NCBI GenBank assembly: GCA_021371995.1
Contig: JAJFVA010000020.1
Span: 62,001 to 126,000, forward strand
DNA from: Methanoregulaceae archaeon
Lineage (GTDB): Archaea > Halobacteriota > Methanomicrobia > Methanomicrobiales > Methanospirillaceae
Direction of reading: 5' to 3'
DNA: 64,000 nucleotides
The position numbers and the translations under genes were made by a program. This document shows positions 52,929 through 61,703 of this stretch, in pieces; position 1 is the stretch's first letter, and each line of letters opens with the position of its first letter. A model generated the notes under the pieces. The model saw only the letters and a list, made by a program, of their open reading frames with translations. It ran no database searches and had not been told where the DNA came from.

Positions 52929-54215
52929 GTGCAGTTCCACTACGCCCTGGTCGACGACCTGGTGAGCAGGGATGAGTTCGAACGCCGCATCGAGGCAAAG
53001 ATGCAGGAATGCGGGGATCTTATTGACGATGTCACCGCCGCGATGCTTGTCGTGGGCGAACTCGGCCGTCAACACGTAAAGATCAGCGGACTTTCCGGGC
53101 CGTCCACTCTTTTCTCGTTCTTCGGCAAGGTAATTTCTGTTGCTGCTCCAAAGGAGTTTACAAGGCAGGACGGTGAGAAGGGGTGGGTCGCCCACCTGAT
53201 CCTTGCTGATGAGACAGGGCAGGTCCGGGCGGTGCTCTGGGATGAGAAGGCTGCAGCAGCAACAGAGATCGAGACTGGCGATGTTCTGGAAGTGATTGGA
53301 AAACATGCGGGAAAGCAGAAGTCTGATATCGCTGTTCTTGCCCTCCGCAAGTCACCCTGCGAGATTGAATGTGGCACGTCTGTCCAGCCGCGGCTCGCTC
53401 CCCCTGAGCGAAAAGATATCCGGATGAGGGTCCTGTACCTTGAGGAACCGCGGACGATTACCAGGAGGGATGGCAGCACTTCCGAACTCATCGAAGGATG
53501 TGTTACAGACGGAGCCAGGGTAACCCGGGTGGCGACCTGGCTCCCTGAGCTCTTTGACGATATCCTGCCGGGAATGACGCTCATCGTCAGGGGGGCACTG
53601 GTGAAAGCCAGGAGCTGGGGGACAGAGTATGTCATTGATGAGAAGAGTGAAATGACACCCGATGACATGGATATCCCGTTTTCGTTCAGCAGGCTTGCTA
53701 TGGTGAACAGCGAAGGTGACTGGTCAGTCGAGGGGACCATCTCTTCCCTCCAGCCAGTCCGGGCGTTCTCATCCAGGGATGGCAGGCCCGGCCACGTCCG
53801 GAACCTCGTCCTCTCTGACGGGGAGACTAGTCTCAGAGCAGTCCTGTGGGGAAATCGGGCACTGCTGCCTCTCGTCAAGGGCGACCGTGTGTCCCTGTAC
53901 AATGCCCGGTTAAAGCAGGGACGGGCAGGGGATCCTGAACTGCACCTAGGGACCGGGGGGTTTGTTGTGGTCGCACCTCCCGGACACCAGGAGGAGATGT
54001 GGATGGAGGGGACCGTGATTGTAACGAGGGAAGGAACTTTTATTGACAACGGGACGGTGAGGTTCCTTGTCGGCCGCAGTCTGCCGCATGGCCATGAGGT
54101 CAGTGTAAAGGGGGGCCGATCCGGTGAGCGGATTACGGTCGGTTCTGTTGAAGACCTGGAAAAGGATGCCGGGAAGGTGCGTTCGCTGCTCGAAAAGCTT
54201 GCCGGCGCCCCGTGA
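52929..54215 (+). CDS. Replication protein A-like single-stranded DNA-binding protein
   Basis: 428 residues. It has a helical N-terminus followed by at least three OB folds. Repeated strand patterns are VAHLILADETGQVRAVLWDE, a middle ATWLPELFDDI part, and VRNLVLSDGETSLRAVLWGN, each with the V-x-L-x-D-x-(T/S)-G/S pattern seen in archaeal RPA. No zinc-finger cysteines are seen in the C-terminal part, unlike some euryarchaeal RPAs. The start is GTG at 52929, a plausible choice. It follows lysA closely, and RadA comes next. Confidence 0.85.
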   Translation: MQFHYALVDDLVSRDEFERRIEAKMQECGDLIDDVTAAMLVVGELGRQHVKISGLSGPSTLFSFFGKVISVAAPKEFTRQDGEKGWVAHLILADETGQVRAVLWDEKAAAATEIETGDVLEVIGKHAGKQKSDIAVLALRKSPCEIECGTSVQPRLAPPERKDIRMRVLYLEEPRTITRRDGSTSELIEGCVTDGARVTRVATWLPELFDDILPGMTLIVRGALVKARSWGTEYVIDEKSEMTPDDMDIPFSFSRLAMVNSEGDWSVEGTISSLQPVRAFSSRDGRPGHVRNLVLSDGETSLRAVLWGNRALLPLVKGDRVSLYNARLKQGRAGDPELHLGTGGFVVVAPPGHQEEMWMEGTVIVTREGTFIDNGTVRFLVGRSLPHGHEVSVKGGRSGERITVGSVEDLEKDAGKVRSLLEKLAGAP

Positions 54216-54248
54216 TCCCACCAATACTTTCACGCTGCATGGCCGCGT

Positions 54249-54258
54249 AGATATATGC
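54249..54258 (+). promoter_or_regulatory. TATA box of radA
   Basis: AGATATATGC is centred about 47 nt before the radA ATG, predicting a leader of about 20 nt. The leader holds AAAGGTGA as ribosome-binding site. Confidence 0.45.
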
Positions 54259-54300
54259 GAGGATGAGGTACGCTCTCTCTGACAAAGGTGAACCTGAACA

Positions 54301-55272
54301 ATGACAAACGGACCCCTGGAACTTGAAGATCTCCCCGGAGTAGGCCCCACCACTGCAGAGAAGCTTCGTGAGGCCGGTTTTGTTACCGTGGAGAGTATTG
54401 CTACCGCATCTCCTGCCGAACTGGCAGAAACGGCAGAAATTGGAGAATCCACGGCAAAGAAGATGATCAAATCGGCGCGGGAACTGGCTGACATCGGAGG
54501 GTTCCGTACCGGAAAGGATGTTTTTGAGCAGCGCAAGGGAGTGAGGAAACTCAGAACCCGCGTGCCGGAGCTTGACGATCTCCTCGGAGGCGGGTTCGAG
54601 ACGCAGGCCATCACCGAGATGTACGGCGAGTTCGGTTCGGGAAAGAGCCAGATCGTACACCAGATGGCAGTCAATGTCCAGCTCCCCGAGGAGGAGGGCG
54701 GGCTTGGCGGGAGCGCCATCTACATCGACACTGAAAACACCTTCCGCCCGGAGCGAATCGAGCAGATGGTCATCGGCCTTGGTATCGATGCCGATCCTGC
54801 AGACTTCCTGGAAAACATCCATGTGGCACGGGCCCATACTTCGGACCACCAGATTCTGATGCTGGACACGGCACGGGAGCGGGCTGCCGAACTGAGGGAA
54901 TCCGACAAGCCGGTCAGGCTCTTTATCATCGATTCACTCACCTCTCACTTCAGGGCCGAGTACGCCGGCCGCGGAACGCTTGCTGCACGGCAGCAGAAGC
55001 TGAACCGTCATCTCCATGACCTCTTCAAGCTGGCTGACGAGAACAATTCGGTCGGGCTTGTCACGAACCAGGTGCTCTCAAACCCGGCTGTCTTTTTCGG
55101 GGACCCGACCAAACCAATCGGAGGAAACATCGTTGGGCATACGGCAACGTTCCGCATCTACCTGCGGAAGAGCAAGGGAGGCAAGCGTATTGCACGGCTG
55201 GTAGACAGCCCGAACCTGCCGGAAGGCGAGGCGCCCTTCATGGTGGAGGAGGCGGGACTGAGGCAGTGCTGA
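54301..55272 (+). CDS. radA: DNA repair and recombination protein RadA
   Basis: 323 residues. An N-terminal helix-hairpin-helix domain ([17 protein letters not shown]) is followed by the RecA core. Walker A is GEFGSGKSQ at 109-117, with Ser in place of the usual Thr of the P-loop. Walker B is [15 protein letters not shown], and [14 protein letters not shown] is loop L2. It catalyses strand exchange. It overlaps the next gene by 7 nt. Confidence 0.96.
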   Translation: MTNGPLELEDLPGVGPTTAEKLREAGFVTVESIATASPAELAETAEIGESTAKKMIKSARELADIGGFRTGKDVFEQRKGVRKLRTRVPELDDLLGGGFETQAITEMYGEFGSGKSQIVHQMAVNVQLPEEEGGLGGSAIYIDTENTFRPERIEQMVIGLGIDADPADFLENIHVARAHTSDHQILMLDTARERAAELRESDKPVRLFIIDSLTSHFRAEYAGRGTLAARQQKLNRHLHDLFKLADENNSVGLVTNQVLSNPAVFFGDPTKPIGGNIVGHTATFRIYLRKSKGGKRIARLVDSPNLPEGEAPFMVEEAGLRQC

Positions 55273-55964
55273 AAGGGCTCGTCACTGATATCGATGGGAC
55301 GCTTACCGACCGGCACCGGAGGATCCATACCGGTGCTATCGAACGTATCCGCGATCTCTGCGATCATGATATCCTGGTCGTGCTGGCGAGCGGAAACACC
55401 TCCTGTTTTATGGATGCCCTGTCGAAGATGATTGGCACCCAGGGAGCATTTATTGCTGAAAACGGAGGGGTGTATCGGACCGGATACACCGAACCCCTCC
55501 GAATCCTCGGCAACCAGACCCTCTGTCGCGAGGCACTTGATGCAGTGACGGAATTTTACCGCAGGTCAGGAATTACCCTTGATTTATACAGCCCGACTTA
55601 CCGTTTTGCCGATCTCGCTTTCGCCCGGACTGTCCCCGTCGATGAGGTGAGGGAGATCGTAAAGAAGATTCCGGTTGATGTGCTGGATACAGGGTTTGCC
55701 ATCCATATCCAGGCAAGGGGAGTGACAAAGGGACTCGCTTTTCTGAACCTTGTTTCAGAGCTTGGTCTCGATCCTTCCGATTTCCTTGCAGCAGGCGACG
55801 CCGAGAATGATATTGAACTCCTCAGATATGCCGGGATCGGAATAGCGGTCCAGAATGCTCCCCCGGCTGCAGCTGCAGCAGCGACCTATATTTCCGAAAA
55901 AAAATTTGGCGACGGCTTTGTGGAGGCAATCGACCAATATATGCCCTACTTCCTGGAAAGGTAA
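55266..55964 (+). CDS. Phosphoglycolate phosphatase-type HAD hydrolase (Cof-like archaeal)
   Basis: 232 residues. HAD motif I is [11 protein letters not shown], motif II is VLASGNTS, the cap lies at about residues 80-150, and motif IV is [13 protein letters not shown]. It resembles archaeal phosphoglycolate phosphatases of the TA0175 type; the last steps of DNA-damage product removal are a possible link with RadA. It starts with GTG inside the end of radA (7-nt overlap) and overlaps the convergent PRC-barrel gene by 19 bp. Confidence 0.85.
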   Translation: MLKGLVTDIDGTLTDRHRRIHTGAIERIRDLCDHDILVVLASGNTSCFMDALSKMIGTQGAFIAENGGVYRTGYTEPLRILGNQTLCREALDAVTEFYRRSGITLDLYSPTYRFADLAFARTVPVDEVREIVKKIPVDVLDTGFAIHIQARGVTKGLAFLNLVSELGLDPSDFLAAGDAENDIELLRYAGIGIAVQNAPPAAAAAATYISEKKFGDGFVEAIDQYMPYFLER

Positions 55965-56197
55965 CGGTCAACGATGATATAGTCTTTGATATCCTTGACC
56001 GATTCAAATGGAACAAACATGCGTTCCCCTTCCACCCGGTATCCCGAAGCATCAAACGAGGGATCGGGCTGCACAATCATATCGACGACCTGCCCTGTCT
56101 CAAAATCCACAACGAGGTTCTTGAGGGTGCCGATCACCTTTCCTTCATTGGTGACTATCTTCTTTTTGGATAGGCTGCGGGCTAACACTCTCGCCAT
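55946..56197 (-). CDS. PRC-barrel domain protein
   Basis: 83 residues, all in one PRC-barrel: SKKKIVTNEGKVIGTLKNLV, TGQVVDMIVQPDP and RMFVPFESVKDIKDYIIVD. In archaea such small stand-alone barrels are abundant and have been linked to RNA metabolism and to cell division (CdpB). Function here unknown. It has a good TATA box just upstream. Confidence 0.85.
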   Translation of the reverse strand: MARVLARSLSKKKIVTNEGKVIGTLKNLVVDFETGQVVDMIVQPDPSFDASGYRVEGERMFVPFESVKDIKDYIIVDRYLSRK

Positions 56198-56213
56198 AAC
56201 AGAACTGTTGAGC

Positions 56214-56230
56214 TTTTAATATTTAAATAT
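56214..56230 (-). promoter_or_regulatory. TATA box of the PRC-barrel gene
   Basis: ATATTTAAATATTAAAA on the minus strand, centred about 25 nt before the ATG at 56197. This predicts a leaderless transcript. Confidence 0.55.
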
Positions 56231-56330
56231 GTTCAAAATTCGTCCAGAGGGATTGCAGTTTTAAAAAATAACGGCCGTATTTCGTGAAAAATACTGCTTC
56301 CAGGCATGCCATGACAAAAGCCATTCAGGA

Positions 56331-57209
56331 TCAGAGCGTAGGAAACTGGCGTATGATATCAGACTGGGTAAGGATACCGACCGGGCGGTCCTCTTCCATC
56401 ACCACGAGCCTCCCGATCTCCCTTTCCTTGAAACGCCGTATTACTTCAAAGAGCTGGACGGTAGAAGGTGCCCTGACAACATCGGTTGTCATGACCGCTG
56501 AGACCTTCTCATCGAGTGTCTTGTGATTGCCAATCGCCTTGGCGATATCACTCATGGTCACAATCCCGGCAAGCGTATCATTCTCCATCACGGGAGCACC
56601 ATGAATATGGTGCGTGGTAAAAACACGTATGGCATCGGCAATGGAATCTGTTCCCCTGAGGGTGATGAGGGGACTACTCATATAATGCCGGATAGATTTC
56701 TTCGGAAGAGAGATCATCTCATAGGTGGATATGAGGAGGGTCTGGGATATTTCGTCCTTCCCATAGACCTCTCCCCTGATCAGGAGCTTGTTGACAGGGG
56801 TCGGACCAATCGTAATATTGTCCCCGATCTCGAAAACCCGGATACTGCCAAGGACCCGTACGCTGGCCTGACATATATCCGGATGGCAGAGTGTGGTGAA
56901 TGCTATCTCCACCACTTTTACCCCCTTGACTTCCTCCCCGTCACGGAATATCAGCACATCATATTCGCCTTCGGAGATCCCCAGGTTCAGTTCCTTGTAG
57001 GCACGTGTGGTAGGGTTATATCCTCCTTTCGGGCCGGGAATTCCATCCACAAGACCGATAGCCTTCAATGCCTGCATCTGGTTCCGGACCGTTCCCGGGT
57101 TCCTCTTGATGACCTCAGCGATCTCTTCCCCCTTGATCGGATGCGAGTGCTGGTGGTAGAGGCTGATGAGCGTGATAAGGATATCCTTCTGGATGAGGGA
57201 TAAATCCAT
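56331..57209 (-). CDS. HTH-CBS regulator
   Basis: 292 residues. The N-terminal winged helix (DILITLISLYHQHSHPIKGE, AEVIKRNPGTVRNQMQALKA) is followed by a middle domain of about 90 residues and two CBS motifs (MSSPLITLRGTDSIADAIRV and VMTTDVVRAPSTVQLFEVIR). CBS pairs bind adenine nucleotides. The combination suggests a transcription factor that senses energy state or SAM-like ligands. It is divergent from the NOG1-like gene, 48 bp apart. Confidence 0.85.
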   Translation of the reverse strand: MDLSLIQKDILITLISLYHQHSHPIKGEEIAEVIKRNPGTVRNQMQALKAIGLVDGIPGPKGGYNPTTRAYKELNLGISEGEYDVLIFRDGEEVKGVKVVEIAFTTLCHPDICQASVRVLGSIRVFEIGDNITIGPTPVNKLLIRGEVYGKDEISQTLLISTYEMISLPKKSIRHYMSSPLITLRGTDSIADAIRVFTTHHIHGAPVMENDTLAGIVTMSDIAKAIGNHKTLDEKVSAVMTTDVVRAPSTVQLFEVIRRFKEREIGRLVVMEEDRPVGILTQSDIIRQFPTL

Positions 57210-57230
57210 AATGGTTTATCATCTGATTTC

Positions 57231-57240
57231 GCATATATAG
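57231..57240. promoter_or_regulatory. Shared symmetric TATA box between the HTH-CBS regulator and the NOG1-like gene
   Basis: GCATATATAG is nearly symmetrical. Its centre is about 22 nt from the plus-strand GTG (57258) and about 27 nt from the minus-strand ATG (57209). In both directions transcription would begin near the start codon. No other TATA-like sequence is in the 48-bp gap. Confidence 0.5.
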
Positions 57241-57257
57241 ATTGGGTTGAAAATCAG

Positions 57258-58214
57258 GTGGAATTCGAAAAAATACCGACAGTGCCGACCGCTGATGAGA
57301 TCCTTGACCGGAGTTTCCGGAGGGCTGCATCAAAGATGCGGCTCAAGCGGAATAAAGACAGGGCAAATGAAGAGTTCGTCCGGGCGGTGAGCCATGGAAT
57401 CCATGACCGGCTTGTCCAGATCATACAGTCATTTCCTGACCTCAATGAAATCCCCCCCTTTTACCGCGATATTGTGGACATTATATGGGGTATGGACAGG
57501 GTCAAAAAGGCGCTTGGTGCAGTAGGCTGGGCAGCCCGGTGGGCACGAAACCATGGACCTGGCCTTGCATACCAGACACGGAAGGCAGAAACCCCTTCAA
57601 TCATCCGCAAGAGGACTGTTGCACGGCTCTCCTCAGTTGTTCACCAAATCGACGATGAACTCCGTTTTCTCAACGACATGAGAAACGTGCTGCGGAAACT
57701 CCCCCACGTTGGCGACGAATTTACCGTTGTGGTGGCCGGATACCCGAATGTCGGAAAGTCTTCGTTTATCCGTATGGTTTCATCTGCAACTCCCGAAATA
57801 GCGTCCTACCCGTTCACAACGAAGGGGATTATCGTGGGACACCGGTATGCAGGATCAGAGCGGATGCAGTTCATCGATACCCCGGGACTTCTCGATCGCC
57901 CGGCCCTGGAGCGGAACAAGATCGAGCGACAGGCGCTTACCGCTATCATAAACCTTGCCGACGTCGTACTCTGCATTCTTGACGCAAGTGAGCATTGCGG
58001 TTACCCGATCGAGGAACAGGTCCGGCTCCTTCACGAGATTGAACTGATAGTGAGTATTCCTATCGTTACCGTTGTAAACAAGTCAGACCTGGTCTATTTT
58101 GACGGGTACCTTAACATGTCCACTGAGACAGGGGAAGGTATCGATGAGGTGCTCGATACCCTCATCAGTTTCAGGGAACGTTCAGAGCAGCAGGACGAGG
58201 CCGTATCCTGCTAA
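57258..58214 (+). CDS. NOG1-like GTP-binding protein
   Basis: 318 residues. A helical N-terminal domain (SFRRAASKMRLKRNKDRANEE in part) is followed by an Obg-like G domain: G1 at 161-169 (GYPNVGKSS), G3 in FIDTPGLLDRP and G4 in VVNKSDLV. NOG1 acts in large-ribosomal-subunit assembly in eukaryotes, and archaeal homologues are shorter, as here. Starts with GTG; the ends of this gene and the presenilin-type gene overlap by 33 bp on opposite strands. Confidence 0.9.
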   Translation: MEFEKIPTVPTADEILDRSFRRAASKMRLKRNKDRANEEFVRAVSHGIHDRLVQIIQSFPDLNEIPPFYRDIVDIIWGMDRVKKALGAVGWAARWARNHGPGLAYQTRKAETPSIIRKRTVARLSSVVHQIDDELRFLNDMRNVLRKLPHVGDEFTVVVAGYPNVGKSSFIRMVSSATPEIASYPFTTKGIIVGHRYAGSERMQFIDTPGLLDRPALERNKIERQALTAIINLADVVLCILDASEHCGYPIEEQVRLLHEIELIVSIPIVTVVNKSDLVYFDGYLNMSTETGEGIDEVLDTLISFRERSEQQDEAVSC

Positions 58215-59069
58215 GAATCCAAGGATAGCTCCCCCGTTGATCGGGGGAAGACCGGCCTGGGGCTTTCCTTTCCGGACTACCGTGAGCAGGAGGGATAGTC
58301 CGATCACCGAGCCGATCATCGCTCCAAGAGCAGGGATTGTGATAAACCCGATTTTTGCGGTGTCCAGAAAGACATTTGCGGATACCACGAGTATGGAGGG
58401 CATGATCAGGTCCCCCATGCCGATGATGTACGCGGCACGTTCCCCCCCATCGATGTCCCCGATCCCCTCATTCCGGTAACTGTATCCCTTCTTTTTCGGG
58501 ACGATGAAGAGGATCGGAGACTTCATATCAACGACCCCCTCGGCAAGTGTTATCATATGCCGGGTCTTGTAGACCGATATGGCATCGTAGACCATGAGGA
58601 TGACGAGGAGAATGAGTACCGGGACGATTGTGAGGGAGATGCCAAATATTGAGGCCGCACCGGCAGCAATCAGGATCCCGAGGGCATCAATCACGTACCA
58701 TTCCGGGTAGAGATACAGTACCATTGTTGCAGCAGCTGATAGGAGCAGGGTAATGAGGAGGGTGGTTGCAGTGAGCCCCAGGAAATATCCCGTGATCCCG
58801 GCAAATATGTAGATAAACGTGAAGAAGATGGAGAGACCGATGATAATTCCGATCAGCTTCTTCCACCGGTAGCGCAGCAGGAGGAGGAGAAAACCTGTAA
58901 AAATGAGGAGAATGATGATAAAGATAAACGGATTTGCCACCGATTCCGGATCCTCAAATGCCGTGATTCCTGCACTCTGCATCGGGAGCGACAGGAGGAG
59001 AGCAGCAAACTCGACGATAACAAGCATCGCCGGAATTGTGAGGAGGGGAAGGAGCCGGGATTGTTCCAT
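58182..59069 (-). CDS. Presenilin/signal peptide peptidase-like aspartyl protease (PSH)
   Basis: 295 residues with nine predicted membrane helices. The catalytic aspartates are D162 in MVYDAISVYK and D220 in GMGDLIMPS, the same numbering as the structurally known Methanoculleus marisnigri homologue. The conserved PAL region appears as QAGLPPINGG. It cleaves membrane-embedded substrates; natural archaeal substrates are not known. The start at 59069 has no ribosome-binding site, but an AT-rich element is about 30 nt upstream. Confidence 0.9.
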   Translation of the reverse strand: MEQSRLLPLLTIPAMLVIVEFAALLLSLPMQSAGITAFEDPESVANPFIFIIILLIFTGFLLLLLRYRWKKLIGIIIGLSIFFTFIYIFAGITGYFLGLTATTLLITLLLSAAATMVLYLYPEWYVIDALGILIAAGAASIFGISLTIVPVLILLVILMVYDAISVYKTRHMITLAEGVVDMKSPILFIVPKKKGYSYRNEGIGDIDGGERAAYIIGMGDLIMPSILVVSANVFLDTAKIGFITIPALGAMIGSVIGLSLLLTVVRKGKPQAGLPPINGGAILGFLAGYGLVLLL

Positions 59070-59093
59070 TATAAGACCCCGGTGTCCTCAGGT

Positions 59094-59103
59094 AACTTAA
59101 TTA
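59094..59103. promoter_or_regulatory. Shared TATA-like element between the presenilin-type gene and a small membrane protein
   Basis: AACTTAATTA has a symmetric TTAATTA core centred at 59100. It is about 27 nt from the plus-strand ATG (59127) and about 31 nt from the minus-strand ATG (59069), compatible with leaderless transcripts both ways. Confidence 0.4.
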
Positions 59104-59126
59104 CCCGGTCTTCATCAAGTAAAAGC

Positions 59127-59441
59127 ATGGATATACGTGAGTATCTGGGGGATATAATACTCATTATCATACTTTGTGCATCGACGTATCTGTTCCTCGC
59201 CACCCTCCGGGCGTCACCGGCACTCCTGGCATACGGCCTGCTGATCGTCCTCTCGATTGCAGGGCTTTTCCTGATCATCCATCACAAAATCCGAACTATC
59301 GAGCTGAACATAACGAACCGCGAGCGCATGATACGGGTTAGTCTCGAGGAAATCTCGGCAAAGATGGCACAGCGGTACGAGAGCAGCATCGAGCGGATCG
59401 AGGGGATCGTGACAGAGGTAGCAAAACGGGTCTACCGTTAA
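59127..59441 (+). CDS. Membrane protein with C-terminal coiled coil
   Basis: 104 residues from the ATG at 59127; the frame is open further upstream inside the promoter region of the neighbour, so that part is discarded. Two helices (about residues 6-24 and 32-50) are followed by a charged, heptad-like stretch of 50 residues (TIELNITNRERMIRVSLEE and YESSIERIEGIVTEVAKRV). No family recognised. It is encoded between the presenilin-type protease and FEN1. Confidence 0.65.
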   Translation: MDIREYLGDIILIIILCASTYLFLATLRASPALLAYGLLIVLSIAGLFLIIHHKIRTIELNITNRERMIRVSLEEISAKMAQRYESSIERIEGIVTEVAKRVYR

Positions 59442-59469
59442 GGGAAAACCTTGGGGGCTTGAATATCGC

Positions 59470-60471
59470 ATGGGAGTTGCATTACGGGACATCATTGCTG
59501 ATTATAAGACCCCGGTTGCCTGGGAAGCACTTGCAGGGATTGCTGCGGTCGATGCCCATAATGCCCTGTACCAGTTTTTAAGCATCATACGTCAACCAGA
59601 CGGCACCCCTCTCATGGACCAGCGGGGACGGGTCACCTCTCACCTATCCGGGATCCTCTTCCGGACTACCAACTTCATAGAGAAAGGAATCCGTCCGGTA
59701 TTTGTTTTTGACGGAACTCCTCCGGAGTTCAAGCAGGCAACCATCAAACAGCGTCGTCAGATCAGGGCAGAGGCTCATGCACGATGGGAAGAGGCACTCG
59801 GACGGGGTGAGGTTGCCGAGGCATACAAACAGGCCCGTTCGTCATCAAAAGTTGACGATGAGGTGATCTCAACTTCAAAGACCCTGATCCGCCTTCTCGG
59901 CCTGCCTGTTGTGGATGCCCCGAGCGAAGGGGAGGCTCAGGCAGCCGCGATGGTCTGCCAGGGCGATGCACGTTACGTCGTTTCGCAGGATTATGACACC
60001 CTTCTCTTTGGTGCCCCGCTTCTTGTCCGGAACCTCACGGTAAGTGGAAAACGAAAACTGCATGGCAGGGCAATTTCAGTATCTCCTGAACGTATCATCC
60101 TCTCCGAAATTCTTAAAGGTCTTATGCTCTCAAGAGACGACCTCATCCGCATTGCGATACTTATCGGCACCGATTTTAATGCCGGAGTCCGTGGAATCGG
60201 CGCAAAGACCGCCCTGAAGATCATCAGGAAGGGGGATTTCGAGACCACGGTCAGGGAAAAAATCCCCGACATTGACACTGAGGCGGTCATGGATTTCTTC
60301 AGGCATCCGCCCGTCACCAGTGAATATTCCCTCTCATGGACTGAGCCGGACATCGATGGTGTCATCAGGATGCTCTGCGAAGGGTATGATTTTGCTCCTG
60401 ACAGGGTCGAGAAGGCTCTCGGGGGAATGCATGTAAAAAAAGGTCAGAAGACGCTCGATTCATGGTTTTAA
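59470..60471 (+). CDS. fen: Flap endonuclease 1
   Basis: 333 residues, 5' flap endonuclease for Okazaki fragment maturation and repair. It begins MGVALRDII as in archaeal FEN1. The metal site is built from AAVDAHNALYQFL, FVFDGTPPEFK, APSEGEAQAAAM and SQDYDTLLFG, with the H3TH segment GTDFNAGVRGIGAKTALK. The C-terminus QKTLDSWF is a PCNA-interacting motif. GGGGGC lies about 10 nt before the ATG. Confidence 0.96.
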   Translation: MGVALRDIIADYKTPVAWEALAGIAAVDAHNALYQFLSIIRQPDGTPLMDQRGRVTSHLSGILFRTTNFIEKGIRPVFVFDGTPPEFKQATIKQRRQIRAEAHARWEEALGRGEVAEAYKQARSSSKVDDEVISTSKTLIRLLGLPVVDAPSEGEAQAAAMVCQGDARYVVSQDYDTLLFGAPLLVRNLTVSGKRKLHGRAISVSPERIILSEILKGLMLSRDDLIRIAILIGTDFNAGVRGIGAKTALKIIRKGDFETTVREKIPDIDTEAVMDFFRHPPVTSEYSLSWTEPDIDGVIRMLCEGYDFAPDRVEKALGGMHVKKGQKTLDSWF

Positions 60472-60597
60472 GGAAGGATATTGGTCCATCTGCAACTACC
60501 TTAATTGCATTTTTCCAGCGAGTGTCGCGGGATCTGGGCAGTACCTTTCAAAGGGGGGCAAATTCTTCCATTGTATTACGAAGATGACCTTCACCGG

Positions 60598-61194
60598 TCA
60601 TCTGAGCTCTTTCCAGACAAAGAGGAACCGCTGGATCGCAGTAATGTTACCAATCAGGCCGAATATGACAAGAAGCCACCCCAAAAATGGGAGGCCGTAG
60701 ACCCCGGCCGGGAATACGATGTTCAGAAGACCGGCGATGATGAGCAGCAGGAGGCGGTCAGCCCGTCCCAGCATCCCTCCGTAATACCGTCCGACCCCCA
60801 CTGCCTGTGCCTGGGTGCCGAGATATGAGACCATGAACACCCCGGTCAGGGCAAAAACACCGATTGGCCAGGGAGCAAACCCTCCGGCAAAAATCCCGGT
60901 TATAATAAAAATATCCGCATACCGATCGACAACATGGTCAAGGAAATCCCCCTTCTTGCTCTGACTATTCAGCGCCCGTGCTACCGCCCCGTCCATTGAG
61001 TCAAAGGCAGCATTGCACATGATAAAAAATGTACCAAGCACCACTTCACCGAAATAAAATGCGATACCGGCAAAAAGTGCAACAAAGAATGCCGCTATGG
61101 TAAAGTGGTCGGGATTTATCCCGATTTTTATTGAGATATCGACAAAAGGTTTGTAAATCCATTTCAGATGCGGCCTGAAGGTATCGAGGGTCAT
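60598..61194 (-). CDS. CDP-alcohol phosphatidyltransferase, archaetidylinositol-phosphate synthase-like
   Basis: 198 residues with six helices. The CDP-alcohol phosphotransferase motif is complete: DSMDGAVARALNSQSKKGDF followed by LDHVVDR (D-x2-D-G-x2-A-R-x8-G-x3-D-x3-D). It condenses a CDP-linked lipid with an alcohol, most likely inositol phosphate to make archaetidylinositol phosphate in archaea; glycerol phosphate is the alternative. It overlaps the AK6 gene by 4 nt and ends the hisC operon. Confidence 0.85.
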   Translation of the reverse strand: MTLDTFRPHLKWIYKPFVDISIKIGINPDHFTIAAFFVALFAGIAFYFGEVVLGTFFIMCNAAFDSMDGAVARALNSQSKKGDFLDHVVDRYADIFIITGIFAGGFAPWPIGVFALTGVFMVSYLGTQAQAVGVGRYYGGMLGRADRLLLLIIAGLLNIVFPAGVYGLPFLGWLLVIFGLIGNITAIQRFLFVWKELR

Positions 61195-61703
61195 TCTATC
61201 AGTCCGATATACGATGACCAGTCAATGGTGCCGAACGATGCAGGGATCTGCCCTTTTGCGAACTGGTCAGTAGTCATTGAGCATTCAATGGTACTCTTAT
61301 CTGTTGTATCCAGTTCATAAACCTGTTCTGGAGAGAAAGAATCCACAGTCTCGATAAGAATGACATCAAGGGCCTCGGCGAGGGCGTTCTCCCTGATTTT
61401 TTCCTCCCCGTACCCTCTCTTTTTCAGGCGCTCGATCAGGACATCCGGCCTGCACCGTAACACCACGATCCGATCGCAGGAGAGGAGATGGGCAAGATGC
61501 CCCTCAACGAAACCTTCGAACGGGAGGAAACCCGCGGCCCATCGCTCCTCATCGATGATCAGGGTATCGCGTTCCTGGTCTTTTTCAATGACATACCCGG
61601 ATATTGTATCAGAGAGGTGCAGGACAGGAAATCCCTGTCGTTCCAGCTCATCAGCCACTGAAGTCTTGCCGGTACCAGGTGTCCCTGTAATTCCGCACAT
61701 CAT
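61191..61703 (-). CDS. Adenylate kinase AK6/Fap7-like
   Basis: 170 residues. The P-loop GITGTPGTGKTSVADEL is at the N-terminus. The DTLIIDEERWAAG and VLRCRPDVLIERLKKRGY segments (NMP site and a Walker-B-like region) identify the AK6/hCINAP/Fap7 family, which works in small-subunit rRNA maturation and binds aS11. It lies between hisC and the phosphatidyltransferase with 4-nt overlaps on both sides. Confidence 0.9.
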   Translation of the reverse strand: MMCGITGTPGTGKTSVADELERQGFPVLHLSDTISGYVIEKDQERDTLIIDEERWAAGFLPFEGFVEGHLAHLLSCDRIVVLRCRPDVLIERLKKRGYGEEKIRENALAEALDVILIETVDSFSPEQVYELDTTDKSTIECSMTTDQFAKGQIPASFGTIDWSSYIGLIE

